This document shows positions 22,801 through 37,800 of a DNA stretch of 64,000 nucleotides, in pieces (within the stretch, counting starts at the first letter, position 1; the number at the start of each line of letters is the position of its first letter). The translations under genes and the position numbers were made by a program. The notes beneath the pieces are model-generated. The model did not search any database. It was given only the letters and a program-made list of their open reading frames with translations, and was not told the origin of the DNA. The stretch lies in contig JAVTVY010020236.1 of NCBI GenBank assembly GCA_036873755.1, positions 1 through 64,000 on the forward strand, read 5' to 3'. This stretch comes from Hanleya hanleyi (Eukaryota; Mollusca; Polyplacophora; Lepidopleurida; Hanleyidae).

Positions 22801-25800
22801 GTCACAGTCTGGTTTACGTGGTGATCTTATTGGACACTGGTGAACATATACTTGAACAAGACTTACCTGGTTGGTGAACATATACTTGAACAAGACTTAC
22901 CTGGCTGGTGGACAAAGTGAAGCTGTTGGATATCTTGTAGGAAACATCGGTAAAAATTTCTGGAGGGAGGAAATGAAGCTCATTAGCCATTTCACGTAAA
23001 CCCATCAAATGGCAATCAACACCTTTCCCAAGGATTGTCTGAAAAAGTTGAAATATCGTACACATCAACAATATAAATTATACAAAAACATGGGTCTACG
23101 TATACCGTCGACAAATTAAGTATTCATTCCATATTCATTTTTCGTTAGCTGAACGTAAAATCGTAATGAAGTTACGGATTTTCAGAAAGGGAATGCTTTT
23201 TCTGGGATCCGCTCCTGTAGCAAATATGCACCCGGATGTGTTGCAGTCGACTATTGTGGGAAATCACACTTTGTTCGAATGATTCTAACATAAGTTCAGT
23301 AAATTTAGGAATTAAATGATTGGGAATCAACAGTGAATGTAATCTCCCACTTTTTAGAAAATACAAACATGCTTATCCCTCGACTTGGGTTTGTTTTTCG
23401 GGACGATTAAATATCATTCCAAATCAGGCGCCGACCTCATAGAAAACATACAGTTGGTGTGAGAGTACTAGAGCTTGTAATAAACATACCTGCACCATGA
23501 TGTCTGTTTGACAAGCCATCGCTTGTCGTAGGTATGTCATTTTTTCCTCATCCTGCAAAAGTACAGAGTGCATAAAGGATATAAAATGAGGGTGCACACC
23601 AGGGCAATCTAAAGGATTCCACACCATCGGCTATCATATTGTATTCAGAATTGCAAGCCCCCTATGTTTAATGGTCGTAGATTGCCGTGGACAATATTTG
23701 CGAGTTTTTTCGACTGTTTTTCATCATAGCTCATGTCTCACAAGCGCAAAGAATATTACATAAAGCTAAAATGACATAATTTGCTTTAGATAACTGTTTG
23801 TCGAATATTACTATGTTTTAGCTAAGGTTGTATGCTTTTAATAAAGTCATAAGCTATTTGAAATTTGCAGTCGCTTATTATTTTCCAGCATAATTGCACA
23901 TGATTTCGTGAAGTTATGAGTACCGATGGTAATTTGGAGACACTGAAAATGACGTCACTGTGACGTCATCAAAGTGACCATCTTGGATTTTTTTTTACAT
24001 TTTCTGGTAGAGCTTCACCCAGGATATAGTGAGGTAATTTTCAGCCGACTAACTCAAGGCACAAGAAAAATATTTAGTGGTGCCGAAATGCCCCACCCCC
24101 ACGCCACCACATGTCTGGACAGGTCCCAAAAACTCAGGCCAGGTAGGGTTAGATTATATTATTGTTTCTCAGTGCCGCAATAATGCTCAACCACGGTGCT
24201 ACATAGGTATACAAATCATGGAAATACTTATATCCAATTGTTTTTAGGATGACACTTCCTTGGTATAATACAAATACGTTTGCTGGATGAGCTAATCCCG
24301 TGCGAGATTCGAACCCGGCCATCCAGCACAAGCAATTTGTGCTATCCCAAAAAAGTGTCATCTTTAAAATAATTAGATATAAAATTTATCTACTTTCCAA
24401 ATGGCATTAGTATGTATATGAAAATACTTGTCTTACCGTGGAGGGGAATTCGCCTATCATAGCCTTCACCCAATGTAAGGCTGGGGTGGAGCATGCCCGG
24501 ATGTTATCAACTCGCCCGTACCGGAAACGCCTCGTAGAAGCGCTCTCATAGGTGGACACAAAACTGCCGTGAATTCTGGGAAATAGCGTATCGGATGTAT
24601 GATATGAGATGAAATTCCAATCAAACTGTAAATTTAATTCGCTTTATACATACATTACAGGTGGGTTAATTTAGGACAAAGATCTCTAGATCCATTTTTA
24701 TTGTAACTGACTGACACTATATTCACGCGATATTATATAGTGAACTGGTAATTGTGTGAACGACCATTGGCCTTTGCTATCTGTAAGCATATAGATTATA
24801 CTAATGAGGGAATGAAGTGTGGCTGCTACATATCATCCACGAAAACGCGCGTTTATGGACAATGTCGAAAACAAAACAGTCCTTCTTCATACATTGGTCA
24901 CGTTTAACTGATGCTGAATTGCAATGGCTGCACTGTGGAAATGTGACTATAGGCAAGTGAAAGGATATGCAGCCTAGTTTGTTCAGAACTAACAGCTATA
25001 TGGATTAATTCAATGGACAAACAAAACTTCATTTTCATCGCTAATAAAAGGGCTTCAAATAGAAAATTAAGTAGAGAGCTGCATGATTTGACCAAGAAAA
25101 ATCATTTATTCTTAATTAACACGATGCATGGAAACTTTTGATAACAGACGGGTTTATTTACGAAGCAAAAATTTTTGTTTGATCTAGCCTGTTATACGAT
25201 ACTTACTTGTAATACGTCAACTGAAGGGCTAATTGGATAAAGGAATCTGGACTCATGTTCTGTGTTTTCGGAAATTCTCTTCCAAACTTTGAAAACCGAA
25301 GAATATACAAATCCAGATCGTTGATCAACCTGAAATAACGGAAATAGAAGTGTAAGATGATCTTTTATTGAATGTTTTCGTGATGGAACTTTAACGACTC
25401 GCCAATCGATCGTCATGTTCGGTGCGCCTCGAGGATTAGGTGCATATAACACACCCGGACTGGAGTTCACCCCAGCTTGTCAGGCCCACACCAGAAACCA
25501 AATTTACTGCCACCACGCGGCTGGGATGATCAGATACATGTCCAGCGGCTATTCCAAACTTGGATGACTGGAAATTCCACAAATGATTTGATTGCAGATA
25601 TTACCACTTCCAAATTCTGACTTCCAAAGTTCGACGACTTCCCTCCTTCTAATCGCATAAGAGCTTTCAAACTATTGTCGAAGACTGGTCCATCGGTGAT
25701 TATCCCTAATGTACGTGTCCCCCCCCCCCCCTCCCCAGATTGAGGCATTTTCTGCTGCCCTTTTGCGGTCTTCCCGAGTAGAATGTACGTGGGTGAGGGG

Positions 25801-28800
25801 AGAGGGTAGCATCTTATTATATTGATCAGGGACAAATCTTTGTGGTTAACATATATGAACTCAAATTCTCAATACGGCAGCAAAAAAAAAGACTTCTGAT
25901 GTTGGGACTGGGAAAATGGTCGGCAGATCACAGTTCGGTCAGGTTACGATGCTGATTGTAATGCTGATTGCACTGCGGTGGCCTGATGGTTAGAGTGTCG
26001 GCCTCGTAAGCGGTAGGTACTGGGTGCAATCTCAGGCCGGGTCATACCAAAGACTTAAAAAAAATGGAACTTGTTGCTTCCTCGCTTTCTCTCAGCATTA
26101 AGAGGATAGAACAAGGACTGGTTCGCTCGGTGTCAGTATAATGTGATTGAGTGGGGTGTCCTGTCGGCCTACGGCATGCTATTTCCGTGAGACAGCACTA
26201 TAAAATGGCAGCATTAAATCTGCTCTGTTACAAATAGGTACCCCCCCCCCCCCCCACTCCCTTCCCTTCCCCGTCGTGATATAGCTGAAAAACAAAAATG
26301 TTGAAAAGCGACGTTAACCCTATTCAGTCACTCACTCACCCCAAGTCTTTGGATAAAACTAATATCAGAAATCAGAATTGGGAAGTTGGAGTCGGAATAA
26401 GCCCACCGGGCATTCGTAGATTGGAGATCGATGAGGTAGTATAATCCAACCTTCTATTCTGTACCACTGGACCATGAAAGAGGGAGCATGGAAATTCTTA
26501 AATATCTTGTCAATATATAAACGTCAGCTGAAACAAGGGCCATGCTCAAAAACGATCGTATGATATTTTCTATGTATTGGTCATGCGAATTCCCGAGTGA
26601 ATGTTTTCTTCCTCCGAAGGCGTTCACAAGTTATAGGCCGATGACATAATCAAATATGGCCGCCACTAATCTGTATGTCATAATAGATGCGCTAATGTTG
26701 GATGGTATGAAAGCAGATGGCGAAAGTGATGCAGAACACGGATCGCCAAATTAATGATGAACACAAAAGATGCATTTCACCCGAAGAAACGACATGTCTA
26801 AACGGCATGGCAATTTTGTTATGTTAGAAGTCAAGTTTTCTTTTCATTTTGATTATCGAGTTCCGATGTGTTTCTCTGAATAATGAGTTTATGTCCAAAT
26901 TTAAGCTCAGATTTTCCCGAATGATCGTTCGACGGCAAAGATTACTGACAACCTGGGCACCATGCCAACTCAGTTTATCTGGTGATAGAGCGTATATCTT
27001 TTCTTGGGTTGAAGCCAAAAGTTTCCGAATAGAGATAAAAGAAATAATTATACAGACTAGGATTGGAAGACGATGACGTCAAAGAATTTTGATGTATCAT
27101 TGTTATATGGCAACTGTATAGGTTGTCGATCCTCTGAAGCATTCCGGAACAAAACTATTATTTGGAGTCTCGACGTTCATTGGCTCATTCGTCTGTTGCA
27201 GACTGGGACTGTATTGACCTCCGCTGGCAGAAGAACTCATCATTTATTCTAAAATAGAGCAAGTCGACTAATGAAATCGATAGATGGGGAGGATTACAGT
27301 CGCCCTAACTGACACCGTCAAGCCAATTTACATCCATGGCAAGAAAATAAATGAACTGAAGCCCGGCAACAAGCGACCTTTTAACAAGATCGGACTGTCG
27401 CTCAAATCGTTTCAGAATGATCCAAGCTTGTTTGTTAATTTTGGCGGATGAAATGTGCTTAATTGCTACGGCAGAGAAATCGCGGGGATAGAGATTTGTA
27501 GCTAAGCGAGCTCGATTGAAATAAAACCCTTGAGATTCCTCCGATTAAATGGATTGGAAGAATATTCAACTGCTTGATCTAACCAATCAGTAAAAACATG
27601 TACTTCTCGCCCTTCAGTCCGATACTAAACCAATTTGTCCCACGACGAGAAACTGTTTGCGTGATTTGTATAGCAAAAAATTACCACATCAATCAACGGA
27701 CGGCCTGCAGAGATTTTGTGGCGCTGAACGAACGGCCCGTGAGAAAAGGAAGAGACGAGCCCTATTCCGCTATATAATTTATACCAAAGACATTTCCGTA
27801 TTCTTGGTAAATGAAGCCAATGTACATAGAATACAACCATAGTTTTTAATTCAATATTATGCGTGGGCGACCTCGACCAATCGCACATGCTTCTAACATA
27901 GCTATCACGCTATATAAACGTGATTATAGGAAGGAGAAGACTAATTTGAGAGAATACCTTCATTAGGAATGTGCTTCCAACGATAAGATTTCCATTGAAC
28001 TTTTCTCTTATTTCAATATCTAAGGATAAACAAATATAGGAGCAGAGGACACGGATCTATAGATCGATCAGCATGTGGTGGAAAATGGGTGGTCGATCTA
28101 TATACATGAACATGTATCTCCCCTGAAGTAAAGAGTATAGCTCTGAGTACCAACAGCATTCAAAGGAGGATCTGCCAGATAGAAATGCGACTTCATACAA
28201 ATTTGGCTTGTTTCAAGATTCGTATGCAAATTATAAGCCTGGGTTTGAAAACGTCAGAATATCCACTGACCGCCTAGGCCTATTTCAAACAGATCACTCA
28301 CCATCCCAGCTGGCTGCTTCCATCTTTCTCGTCTGGTCACCCACTGGAGTTCACTGGACGTAACCTTCGATCAGATGTCAACTAACGTCATGACACAGAA
28401 ACAGATTTGTTCATTTGGCTATATCCAGAAGTGTCTTAAAATTTCTCAAATTTAGTGTTAACTATCACAAATCACTTATATCAAAGTACGACCATAGTGT
28501 AAGATATTTGGCGATACGTTTCGTGACTTGTGTCTAATTTCGGGGCCGTGTTTTATCGTTTAAGGATACGTACATCCCTGAGGGTAAAAATTTGTCATTT
28601 GTTTGCTATTTCATTGTTTAAATCAAAATTACAATAATAAGTGATTCAATTTTAGATTTACCCCGCTGGTAACAGATGAACCTTCGCGTGACATGTGTAT
28701 TGTGACTGCACGAGTGTGTATTGTGCTGCCCAGCATAATTGTATGACATAGTAATAAACAGAAGAGCAGCCTGGGCTTTGCTCACACACCCACCGTGTCG

Positions 28801-31800
28801 CCTTGAGTACAGGTGTGAAGATTTTCCAGCCGAACAAGTTTTAGCAAGTTTTTTAAACTTTAAATCAGATTTAAATCACAATAATGAAAAATGTATTTTG
28901 TAACAGAATTCATGATAAACATTAGAATTATTTCCTCAAATGTATAGCCGGACGGTTTTTGATCGATTTCTAGCATTTCATTTTTTGGAAAAATTCAACT
29001 TTTCAACTCGTATTTCTCGAAAAGCATTCATGCTACGCTTGTGAAATTTTGCATGTCTGTTATTTACGTTGTGATCTAGTCAACAGCGTCTCAGTGTTCA
29101 TAAGTTCGGTTCAGTTTTTGTATTATTCAACTTTTAATTTAGAAAGTTGTAAGACAATCGACTTTTGTCAATTCAATGTATAGTTAAAATGCTGTAAATA
29201 TAGAACTTGACAGAAATTTGAGAAACTGAGATGCCGTTTGCTAGTTCTAGTTGTCTTCGATCAGGGTATGCCATTAAATTTGAAATATGTTATAAACAGG
29301 TTCGCGAAATTTCAATTTGAAAATGGAGGCTATTGTTTTAATTTTATGCTTTTAAATTTTGAATAGTTTCTAAACGGTATTAGCAACTGTTATGTAAATT
29401 ACATAAGTGAATTCCTCAGGACATGGGCCTCATAAAATATATACATCATAATTGTTATGTTGAATACTTATTGCTACAGAAGACAAATTATCAGGAGGTG
29501 AGCAAAACTACCTCAGGAGGTTACGTATTCTTAACACAATATTTGTATGGTGTTCAAATGATCAGTCACAATCAAAGTGTGACTTAAAATACTGTAAACA
29601 CGACGGAGTGCATGACACATAGCAAGAACGGCATGTACAGGAAATGTAATATGAACACACTGAAATTATCCTAACCTGTCAATCTTGAACTTTGCAAAGT
29701 TTATATCGTTGATGATGTCAGGCGACACTTTCCAACAAAGTTTCCTCGGATAAGTTAACTCGCATATCGACTGCATTCGAGGTAATCTGCGTTTGCGGAC
29801 TTCTTCCCTGGAAAGAGACAGTGTGACAGGGGTTCCAATCTGGCTATCCACTGCTAAGAAGTGGGCCACGACAGAATGTTTTAGTTCAGCCTAGGATGTG
29901 AAACAGGTTACAGAGCTCGACCAATGCGCATACAATGGTTTTCCATGCTCTTCCTCGTCACCAATCCCCATGACCAGAACAGAAATGGTGCACAAAGCAG
30001 CAAACTCTGCGCCACCACTCCTCCTCCCCCCCCAAAAAACAATAATCATGCAATAATTTTAAGCATACACGTATGTGTAGAAAGTTACCGAAGGATGCTT
30101 ATATAAGTTTTCATTCTGGTTCATACAGAAAGGAACCTGAAGTTGCCAGCAGTGGACAGTTTTAGTAACTGTTTGGAAAAGTTACTAAAAGTACTAAAAG
30201 AACAGAAATAGAACGCACTGTGATGAGAAGAATAAGAATAAGAGATAATATGAAGGTATGGCTTTTACTCGAGAGAAAAATTAATCTTACTGTTTCGTTT
30301 ATGAAACCAAACACAAATTTCTTCATTTCGGCACAAAAAGATATGTTTTATACAGAGAAAATACTTCAAGATTTGTACTATAATTTTTATACTGCAAAAG
30401 CTCAGCGTCGATGGGTGTTTGAAATTGGACTTTTGTAATTTTTTTACTTATTCGTTGAATTTTAGTGGGGATATTTAATATATCTAAATTATGATATCTT
30501 CGGTCAACTGTGGCCTGTTTTAGTATTAGTCTTAATTTTCTCTATGTGAAATACAGTTTTTTGTACAGAATTGAAGAATTGATGTCAGGCTTCACAAAAA
30601 TAACAGCCAGAAGTACTAAACGCTCCAACCGTAAGGACTAAAACGTACACTGAGAAACATAGAATTTTAAGACGTTTTAAGGCTGAGGTGATTGTTAGTA
30701 GAGGGTTCCTAGAGATAACCAATTTCTTTTCACAACAAGACTTTGAAGAACATCAACAGGAGGGATTAACGACAGCATGGACAAACTGAATGCAGCAAAG
30801 ATCATAAGAACAGTTGATCGAAAGGTATAGTAATGCTAAATAAACTTCTTTCTTCCAAGTCTACCAACATAATTACTCCCCACTTAAACAGAATATCTTT
30901 AGAGTGCATTAACTAAAAGATTATTAAGCCAAAACATAAACCTTACATCTTCATCCCAACATTGTTCATCTAAACTATGAGTGACAGGAGAGGAACCATC
31001 CTATATACTTTGAAGTTTAATATATTGCAGAATGTCGACATGGGACCTGAACGACTTTCTGAATTTCAATGAGAAAATATGTGATAACACGATCATCATC
31101 CCATACCGAAACAACAACATGTCCATGTATATTACCTCATTTTTGTCTTCCTGGAAAGGCGAAATATTTTTATATTACAAATATGATAGTGGGAGGAATA
31201 TTTTTTATGAGGCGCTAACAAGAACATGACACGAAAGCCTTAATAAGATGTAGAAAAGATAACTGATAATAAGGAATGCACATCTAAAGTATACATAAGG
31301 TGACTGGGAGAAAAGGATGGGCAGCAACTGTTGAACAACAACATCCGGACAAAATTATACAATTTAAACACAGAACTAAAGAAAGAGTAGAAGCATTATT
31401 GTATATAATTTACATTCTGTTCTCCAAAACTACAGTATATGCTGGGAAGAAAAGGTGTCGACTCTCCCAGTCCTTGAACATCATTTTGAATGAAATTGCA
31501 GAGTATCTTACATGTAACGGAGCAAATGCTCTATTAGTTGAACGACCGCAATACCCTCGGACGGAGAATGTTCATAAGTAAGACCGCACACACCGTCTTC
31601 TCCAATCACAAACTGAAATAGAAAAAATAAATGTTGACATAATGTTGACTGTTAAACATCGTTAGTTATTTTTCAGTTCGACAAGTACACTTTGCAAATC
31701 AGTTCAAGAAATTAAATTCGAATATTCTGATAAGTTGGATACAGGAAAGATTTGATGGCCTTTCTCGTCCGCTTTGCAAACTTGACGTCAAGGATTTTTT

Positions 31801-34800
31801 ATTATTTAATAAGCCGCTGCATGTCCTTAAACTCCCAGCTTAATAATGGAACTATGTTATTATGGGACTATGTTATTATAGCGAATGCATTTATGAGATT
31901 AGAAGAACACTCAAAGAATGGGCGGGAAAATTGCCTCTTTTGTACTCATTTGTCGATGCAGTGATCGAAAATCGAAATTAATTTGTTGGCCGGCAGTAAC
32001 CAGATTAGGCCTGGAAACGGCCGTCTCGAGGCAGAAAATCACACACATCCCTTTATCGGGGATTAATGCGAGTTGCTTTATGAAGCTTTTCGGTTTTGTT
32101 TCTTCTTTCCCGACCACTGGAGTCTCCCTAGTAAAAATAACACAGTCATCCAACGACTAAGTCAGGGCTCAGAATCCAACGATGCTAGCTCCCCGTTAGA
32201 CTACAATTGAATTTACCCTTCATTTGATCAGCGCCAAAATGACCAAATGAGCTGTGTAGTTCGACAAATTATGGACCAAATGAAGTCAAAACAGCTGAAT
32301 TACGAGCAGAATTGCCGAGGAAGCTGGTATCATAATGGACTGTGATTTTGTTTTGTGCTGCCCTCGTCTACACCGAGCTGGGTCCGGTACGACAACAAAC
32401 CGACCTTTTGTGGGTGTATTGCACAGAGAGGCGCAGGTGGTCCTCTTCCAAGATCGATCCAAATTATACCAAACTCGATATAACTTCTTTATTCATAAAA
32501 TCGTGCGTTTTTGTGTTTACTGAACACCCTTGATAAAAGCTCTTGTTACTACAGTGGCGGGATTTCATTTTCTAATTCAATAATTGATGTGGTCTGCGGA
32601 GGCGTATTTCAACACCACGGATAATGATGTGAATATTCAGAGGTACTACTTAGGAACTCTGTTCAGCGGTCATGTCATTTACCACATTTGATTTTAAATT
32701 CCGAAACAAAGCAGTATTTATCCAATCTCGAAAAATGCATGCCTTTTTCCAAAATAGGTTATGAAGTTTAATTAAAAAATAATGTTTAAATAGGCGTGCT
32801 CAATGGTTTTTTGACGCACGGTTAATGTGGGAAAGTCCCGCGCCTTAAAATTTATAAAATTTCTCACACTAACCGTGTGTCAATTAACCATTGAGCACGC
32901 CTATGGACACATTATTTCTATTTTATAGCACCACTAAAATTGATTATCAACAAAGATTAGAACGAAAAATTGAAAATGTTGTAAAATTTTACCACCTCTC
33001 TCCCCCATCGCCATGTTTGTTGAAACGTTTCTCCCGCGCGTCAATTGGTAACGCACCGATATCAATGGACGAGTGTATATGTGGTCTCTTATTGGAGATG
33101 ATTCTGCCACCTTGGACAGACAGTGAAAAACACATTGCTATAGGTCTATTTGAAAATTCATCTTCTAATTTCTTTATTTGTTTATTCGATTATATGGACG
33201 CAGACGACATTAGGACAATTCTTCACCTGCCTTCTTAAATATTATCTCACACCTGCGCTTGTCATGACATGACGCGTGTAGATTTCACACACACGTGCTG
33301 AACGTCTCAGATATACGCATGATTAGCAAGATGTAATAGGCACAAGTGTTACAGAATACACATTTTACCGGGCATGTAGATGTAACTTTTCAGCAGATTG
33401 CAGCGATATGCAAGATGTGGGAAAAATTGACGACAACCATATGACTCTACAGAAAAGAATTCGTCGACACCCAACATTCAGATCCGAGAATACGGAGGAA
33501 TCTCGGACGTAGCCGTAGTATCTCAGCCGCGCTTTTATTGCAGCTGTTTACGTGGAGACTATGAAGTATCCACACGGTCCCTAGCACCGGCTTAAGCGGA
33601 ATTAGATACGCTAGATCGGGAGCTTTGATGACAGATCAGCTCAAACAACTCATCTGATGTTACTGGATGAGCATCATGGAAGTCTGGCGAAGTAAACGCC
33701 TTAACATGGGGAAGCCTGGTAAATGCATGAATACCTAGGAAAACTAGCCTGTAAAATCTGACGTCGCACGACTTAAACTGAAGGCTCGCTTTTGGTCTTC
33801 TCCTACCTGCCCATCTACCATTGTAGTAAATATCAGTCATCGGCCAATCACATCATCCGATTGTTCGGTCAACAAATCCAGAGATTTGAGGGGCTGTTAC
33901 AGTGACATTTTGGCTTAAAATCCCAGATTTCTTATATTGTCATTGTAATTTCCACGGTAACTGACAGATTCAGGAAAATTCAATTGGTGTACTTGTGTCC
34001 AACAGTTTATGGTGCCCACAAGTTATGCCACGAAATGTGAACATTGAGCATCTTCCAATTTCCTTTGAATTACCTGTATGATCTCATGTTATTATAATAC
34101 AGGATCATTTTTGGGGCTACTAAAATTGTTTGAGTGAAACTGGAAACAGATAGGTAAACAGACAGAAGCAAATCTTACTGTGCGTACAATGTGATAATAC
34201 TCAACAGATGCGCATTTATTGAACATCTCGGAGATGCTGATATATGCATGAAAGAAATCATATTTCGTCTCTGATGGGAATCGAAACCACATTATCCCTG
34301 ACACCATGCAGATGCTTGTCAACATATAACGGAACAAGCGCTCTAACCACCACGGCCACATCCCCCCCCCCTCACAGATATGAAATGAGAGGTTCTGTAA
34401 CGGGCTTTATAGCACGCTAAACTGTAAGTGCCTCTACCTTCGTTACATGAGGTAGCCAAACAGAATAACTCATTGTAGATATCAACAAGGAGGCTAATCT
34501 GATGAAAACGTTACACTTGTGAAGAAATGAATTTCGAGATAAACAAGAGGTTTATATGCGTTATTCGTTAAGGTTTTCGAGTACATCTGAAGAAGATGGC
34601 GAGAGGTACACACCTGCATTGTTTTGTCGAACCATCGATTGCAACTGTTTACGTGACTTCCGGTTCCGTGTAACATCTGGCAGGCCAATGAGATGTCGTC
34701 TCTCATGGACATGGATGTCTCGTCAATACTGCTCTGGTGGTTAAAGGAAATGGGCACTCCCTTGTCCAGACATAACACAAATATACACCTCTCAATCAAG

Positions 34801-37800
34801 TCCAAGCTGTCCCGGTTTGTCGACTCTGGTCAAGATAGGCAAGAGAGTTGAACGTATTAAGATACCTGTTTGTACCAATCCAGGGGGCACTAATGTCGGC
34901 CTTCATATATTGATAAAAATTGCTAAAATTATATACCCGTCTTCCAATCAGCATACATAATATATCGTTACATATGCTGGTTTGCAGGTGGGTATCTTAT
35001 CCTGAATTTAGTTATTTTAAATCAGTTCATTTTCATGATGGTCGTAGTGTAACTGTATAAAGTGGCTTAAGCTGAATGTTTCAACTTACCTATGCAACTG
35101 TACAGTTTAATATCGATTTGTTATGTTTTGTTAAATTTTTGATATGTTTTAACAAATTGATCACATTTACGAGTCTGAATGATCATCATTGTATTGGGTC
35201 AGTCAAACTGTACCAAACTCTGAGGGCGCGGGTTCGATTACACGCGTCTGGTCCGTCATTCATTACCCAACCGTCGTTCATTAAAGAATATCCGCATCCA
35301 TAATCCAAAGACCTATTCCATATTCCACACAACAACTTTGGCACCAAATTCAAAAGATAATCATAGTATACATAAAAATAGGCTAGTTTTCTGCAAGAGA
35401 GAATCAATCAGAAGTTTTAAATGATGCCGGCAAGACATCATGATGTTCGCAAAAATATCAAATCTGTATCGCTGATCAATATTTATAATCGAGTCTCGCA
35501 CGGGAATGGCCCATCCAACACTATATTTTGTCCATTCTAATTAGTCGTCTCCTTTGGAGCTTGTCAAAAATCAGTATAAACTCTGGATAAATTATCTTTT
35601 TTGCATTATCTAGGACAAACTGAACTTTACAAAATGACCACCATTACTCCGTGATATGGATAATATGTCACGCTTGAGATAACTTTGTAATTTTCTCCAT
35701 ATAAAATTCCAGTACATAATGTATTCTTGCTTACTAGTGCAAAGGTCAACAATGCCGTGTACGGTCATGGAGGTATGTGCAATTTATCATTCGGCAATTT
35801 CACTGGGCATGGGATATAAGTGACACTCCCACGGACTGTCTGTTAATACTTTATAGGGCATCAATGACCTATGTGCCAGTGAACGTGAATACATTATGAC
35901 GTAATTGAGACCAGGTACCTGAAACGACGGTACTGGAGGTTTATACGGAGAGAAATTTCAAGCCTGATATATTATCGATATCACGGAGAAATGGTAGTCA
36001 TTTTTTATAGGTCAGTTTGTTCTACACGTTGCAAAAAAGAAAATTTATGCAGAGATAACTACTGATTTTTGATAAGCTCCAAAGTAGACGACCAATTAAA
36101 ATGGACAAAATTCAGCACTTGTCTTCCAGAAAACTAGCCAACTTTATGTGTACTTTGACTTTTTCTTTTAATTTGGTGCTAATGCTATTATATAAAATTA
36201 GGTCTTTGGATTATGGACGTGGAAATTCTTTAATGGACGACGGCTGAATATTGAATGACGCACTTGACGCTTGTACTTATGCTTTACCAAGGAAGTGTCA
36301 TTCTAAAAATAATTTTATATAAATGTTACCTACTTTCTAAATGGCGTAAGAAAGCTATTAATTCCTGCTATGAATAATTACCTTCCATGAGCCTCATTCT
36401 CGCTGCCGCCCATTGGTTCCTGTCTAATGAGGTTAGAATCCCAATAGGCTCAGATTTACTTTCGTTGTCCTCCGCCATTTTCACAATGCGCCTCAGCTGA
36501 GTGTAGAGATTGTCCTGGGTTAATCGCAGAAAATTGATGACCACATCTAGTACGAAAAACTGGAACATCCAAGAGAAAAATTGCTATATACCGTACTTTT
36601 TGTATTTTCTGTTTTATTCATCGCCTTATGGCAGAAAGTTAACACTAACCTTGATGGGCGATAAAAGAAGGCAGTAGGCTTATATAAGTTCCCAGGCCAA
36701 AATCACCCTGGTCATCTTCTCCTATTTAATTTTATTTTCAAGGGTGTAGTTGTTCTAGGTACCAAAACAAGTCGGACAATTGTGAGCGAGTAATCATGTA
36801 TGGATGACTTTTGTCCGCCGAATGTTGGATCGCTTTGGAATAATATTCACAAATTCTCAATCAGTTCTATTTTCTTGGAACAAGACGGACCAGAAACAAA
36901 TATCTCTAAATTTCAACAGAATTGGTACCCGTGGCTGTTTGAGCGACATGTAAGTGTATTAGGACGACTTATGATGATCACAATTTAGGCTGTCTTCATC
37001 TGCAAGTTTGCCAATCCACATGTGGAAATTTCGAGCTCTTATGTCGAAGAGAACCAATCAGACTTCTTATGAGATCACCTAAGATACAGTATAAGTAATT
37101 GAAGCATCTCGACAAACCAGCTAACCATTGGTTAATATATCAGCGAAAGCACGAAGCTTGTTATCTGCTGTTTGCGGAGTACTCTTGTGACTGTTATGTA
37201 ACAATTTTATTCTATAATTTAGGCAATTGTTATCCCTCTCCCAAGAGCGAACGTAAACACATGACGATATCGTGTTCGAGTCCACTCTACATGGAATCAA
37301 TAACCCAGGAGCTATCTGTTCCGACAATCCACCTAATTGTCCCTAGTTGTTCCCACTTGGAAGAAGGAAATTATTCTTGTGATAATTCTTTGATCCTCGC
37401 CGCCATCATCCTAAATAACAATCAAATGCTACAAGGGGGCTTTGATCCTCGCCGTTCATCCTAAACAACAATCAGGCTCTACAAGGGAGCTCGCGGCTAC
37501 ATGTGACAGTCGAATGCAACAATAGCAATAGTTCTTCTTTCAGGTAAGGGCTTGATTTGGGCAGGGAATAAAGTCTACTTTCAGTTACTTTTAATCTACG
37601 AATACGCACAAACCACTTTAAATCACGTTGATTTGTTTCATTGGAGATGGACATTTAACCCCTTTCTGGCACAGGCTTATAATTTAGCCCCCCCCCCCCC
37701 CTAAATATTTTCCTTCGAGCTAGGGGGCTGAAACTATCCACACTATACCATTGGGTGAAGCTCTACCAGAAATTAAAACACAAAAAATCCGAGATGGCCG

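Noticed and set aside
24247..24361. Possible tRNA gene (GGTTCGAATC B box, minus strand)
   Set aside because: The A box and a cloverleaf are not convincing, and terminal inverted repeats surround it. A MITE or SINE remnant fits better.
25192..25470. 92-codon minus-strand frame overlapping ChAT exon 9
   Set aside because: The true coding frame, fixed by exon 8 and by SPDSFIQLALQLTYY, is a different one. The long frame is a shadow.
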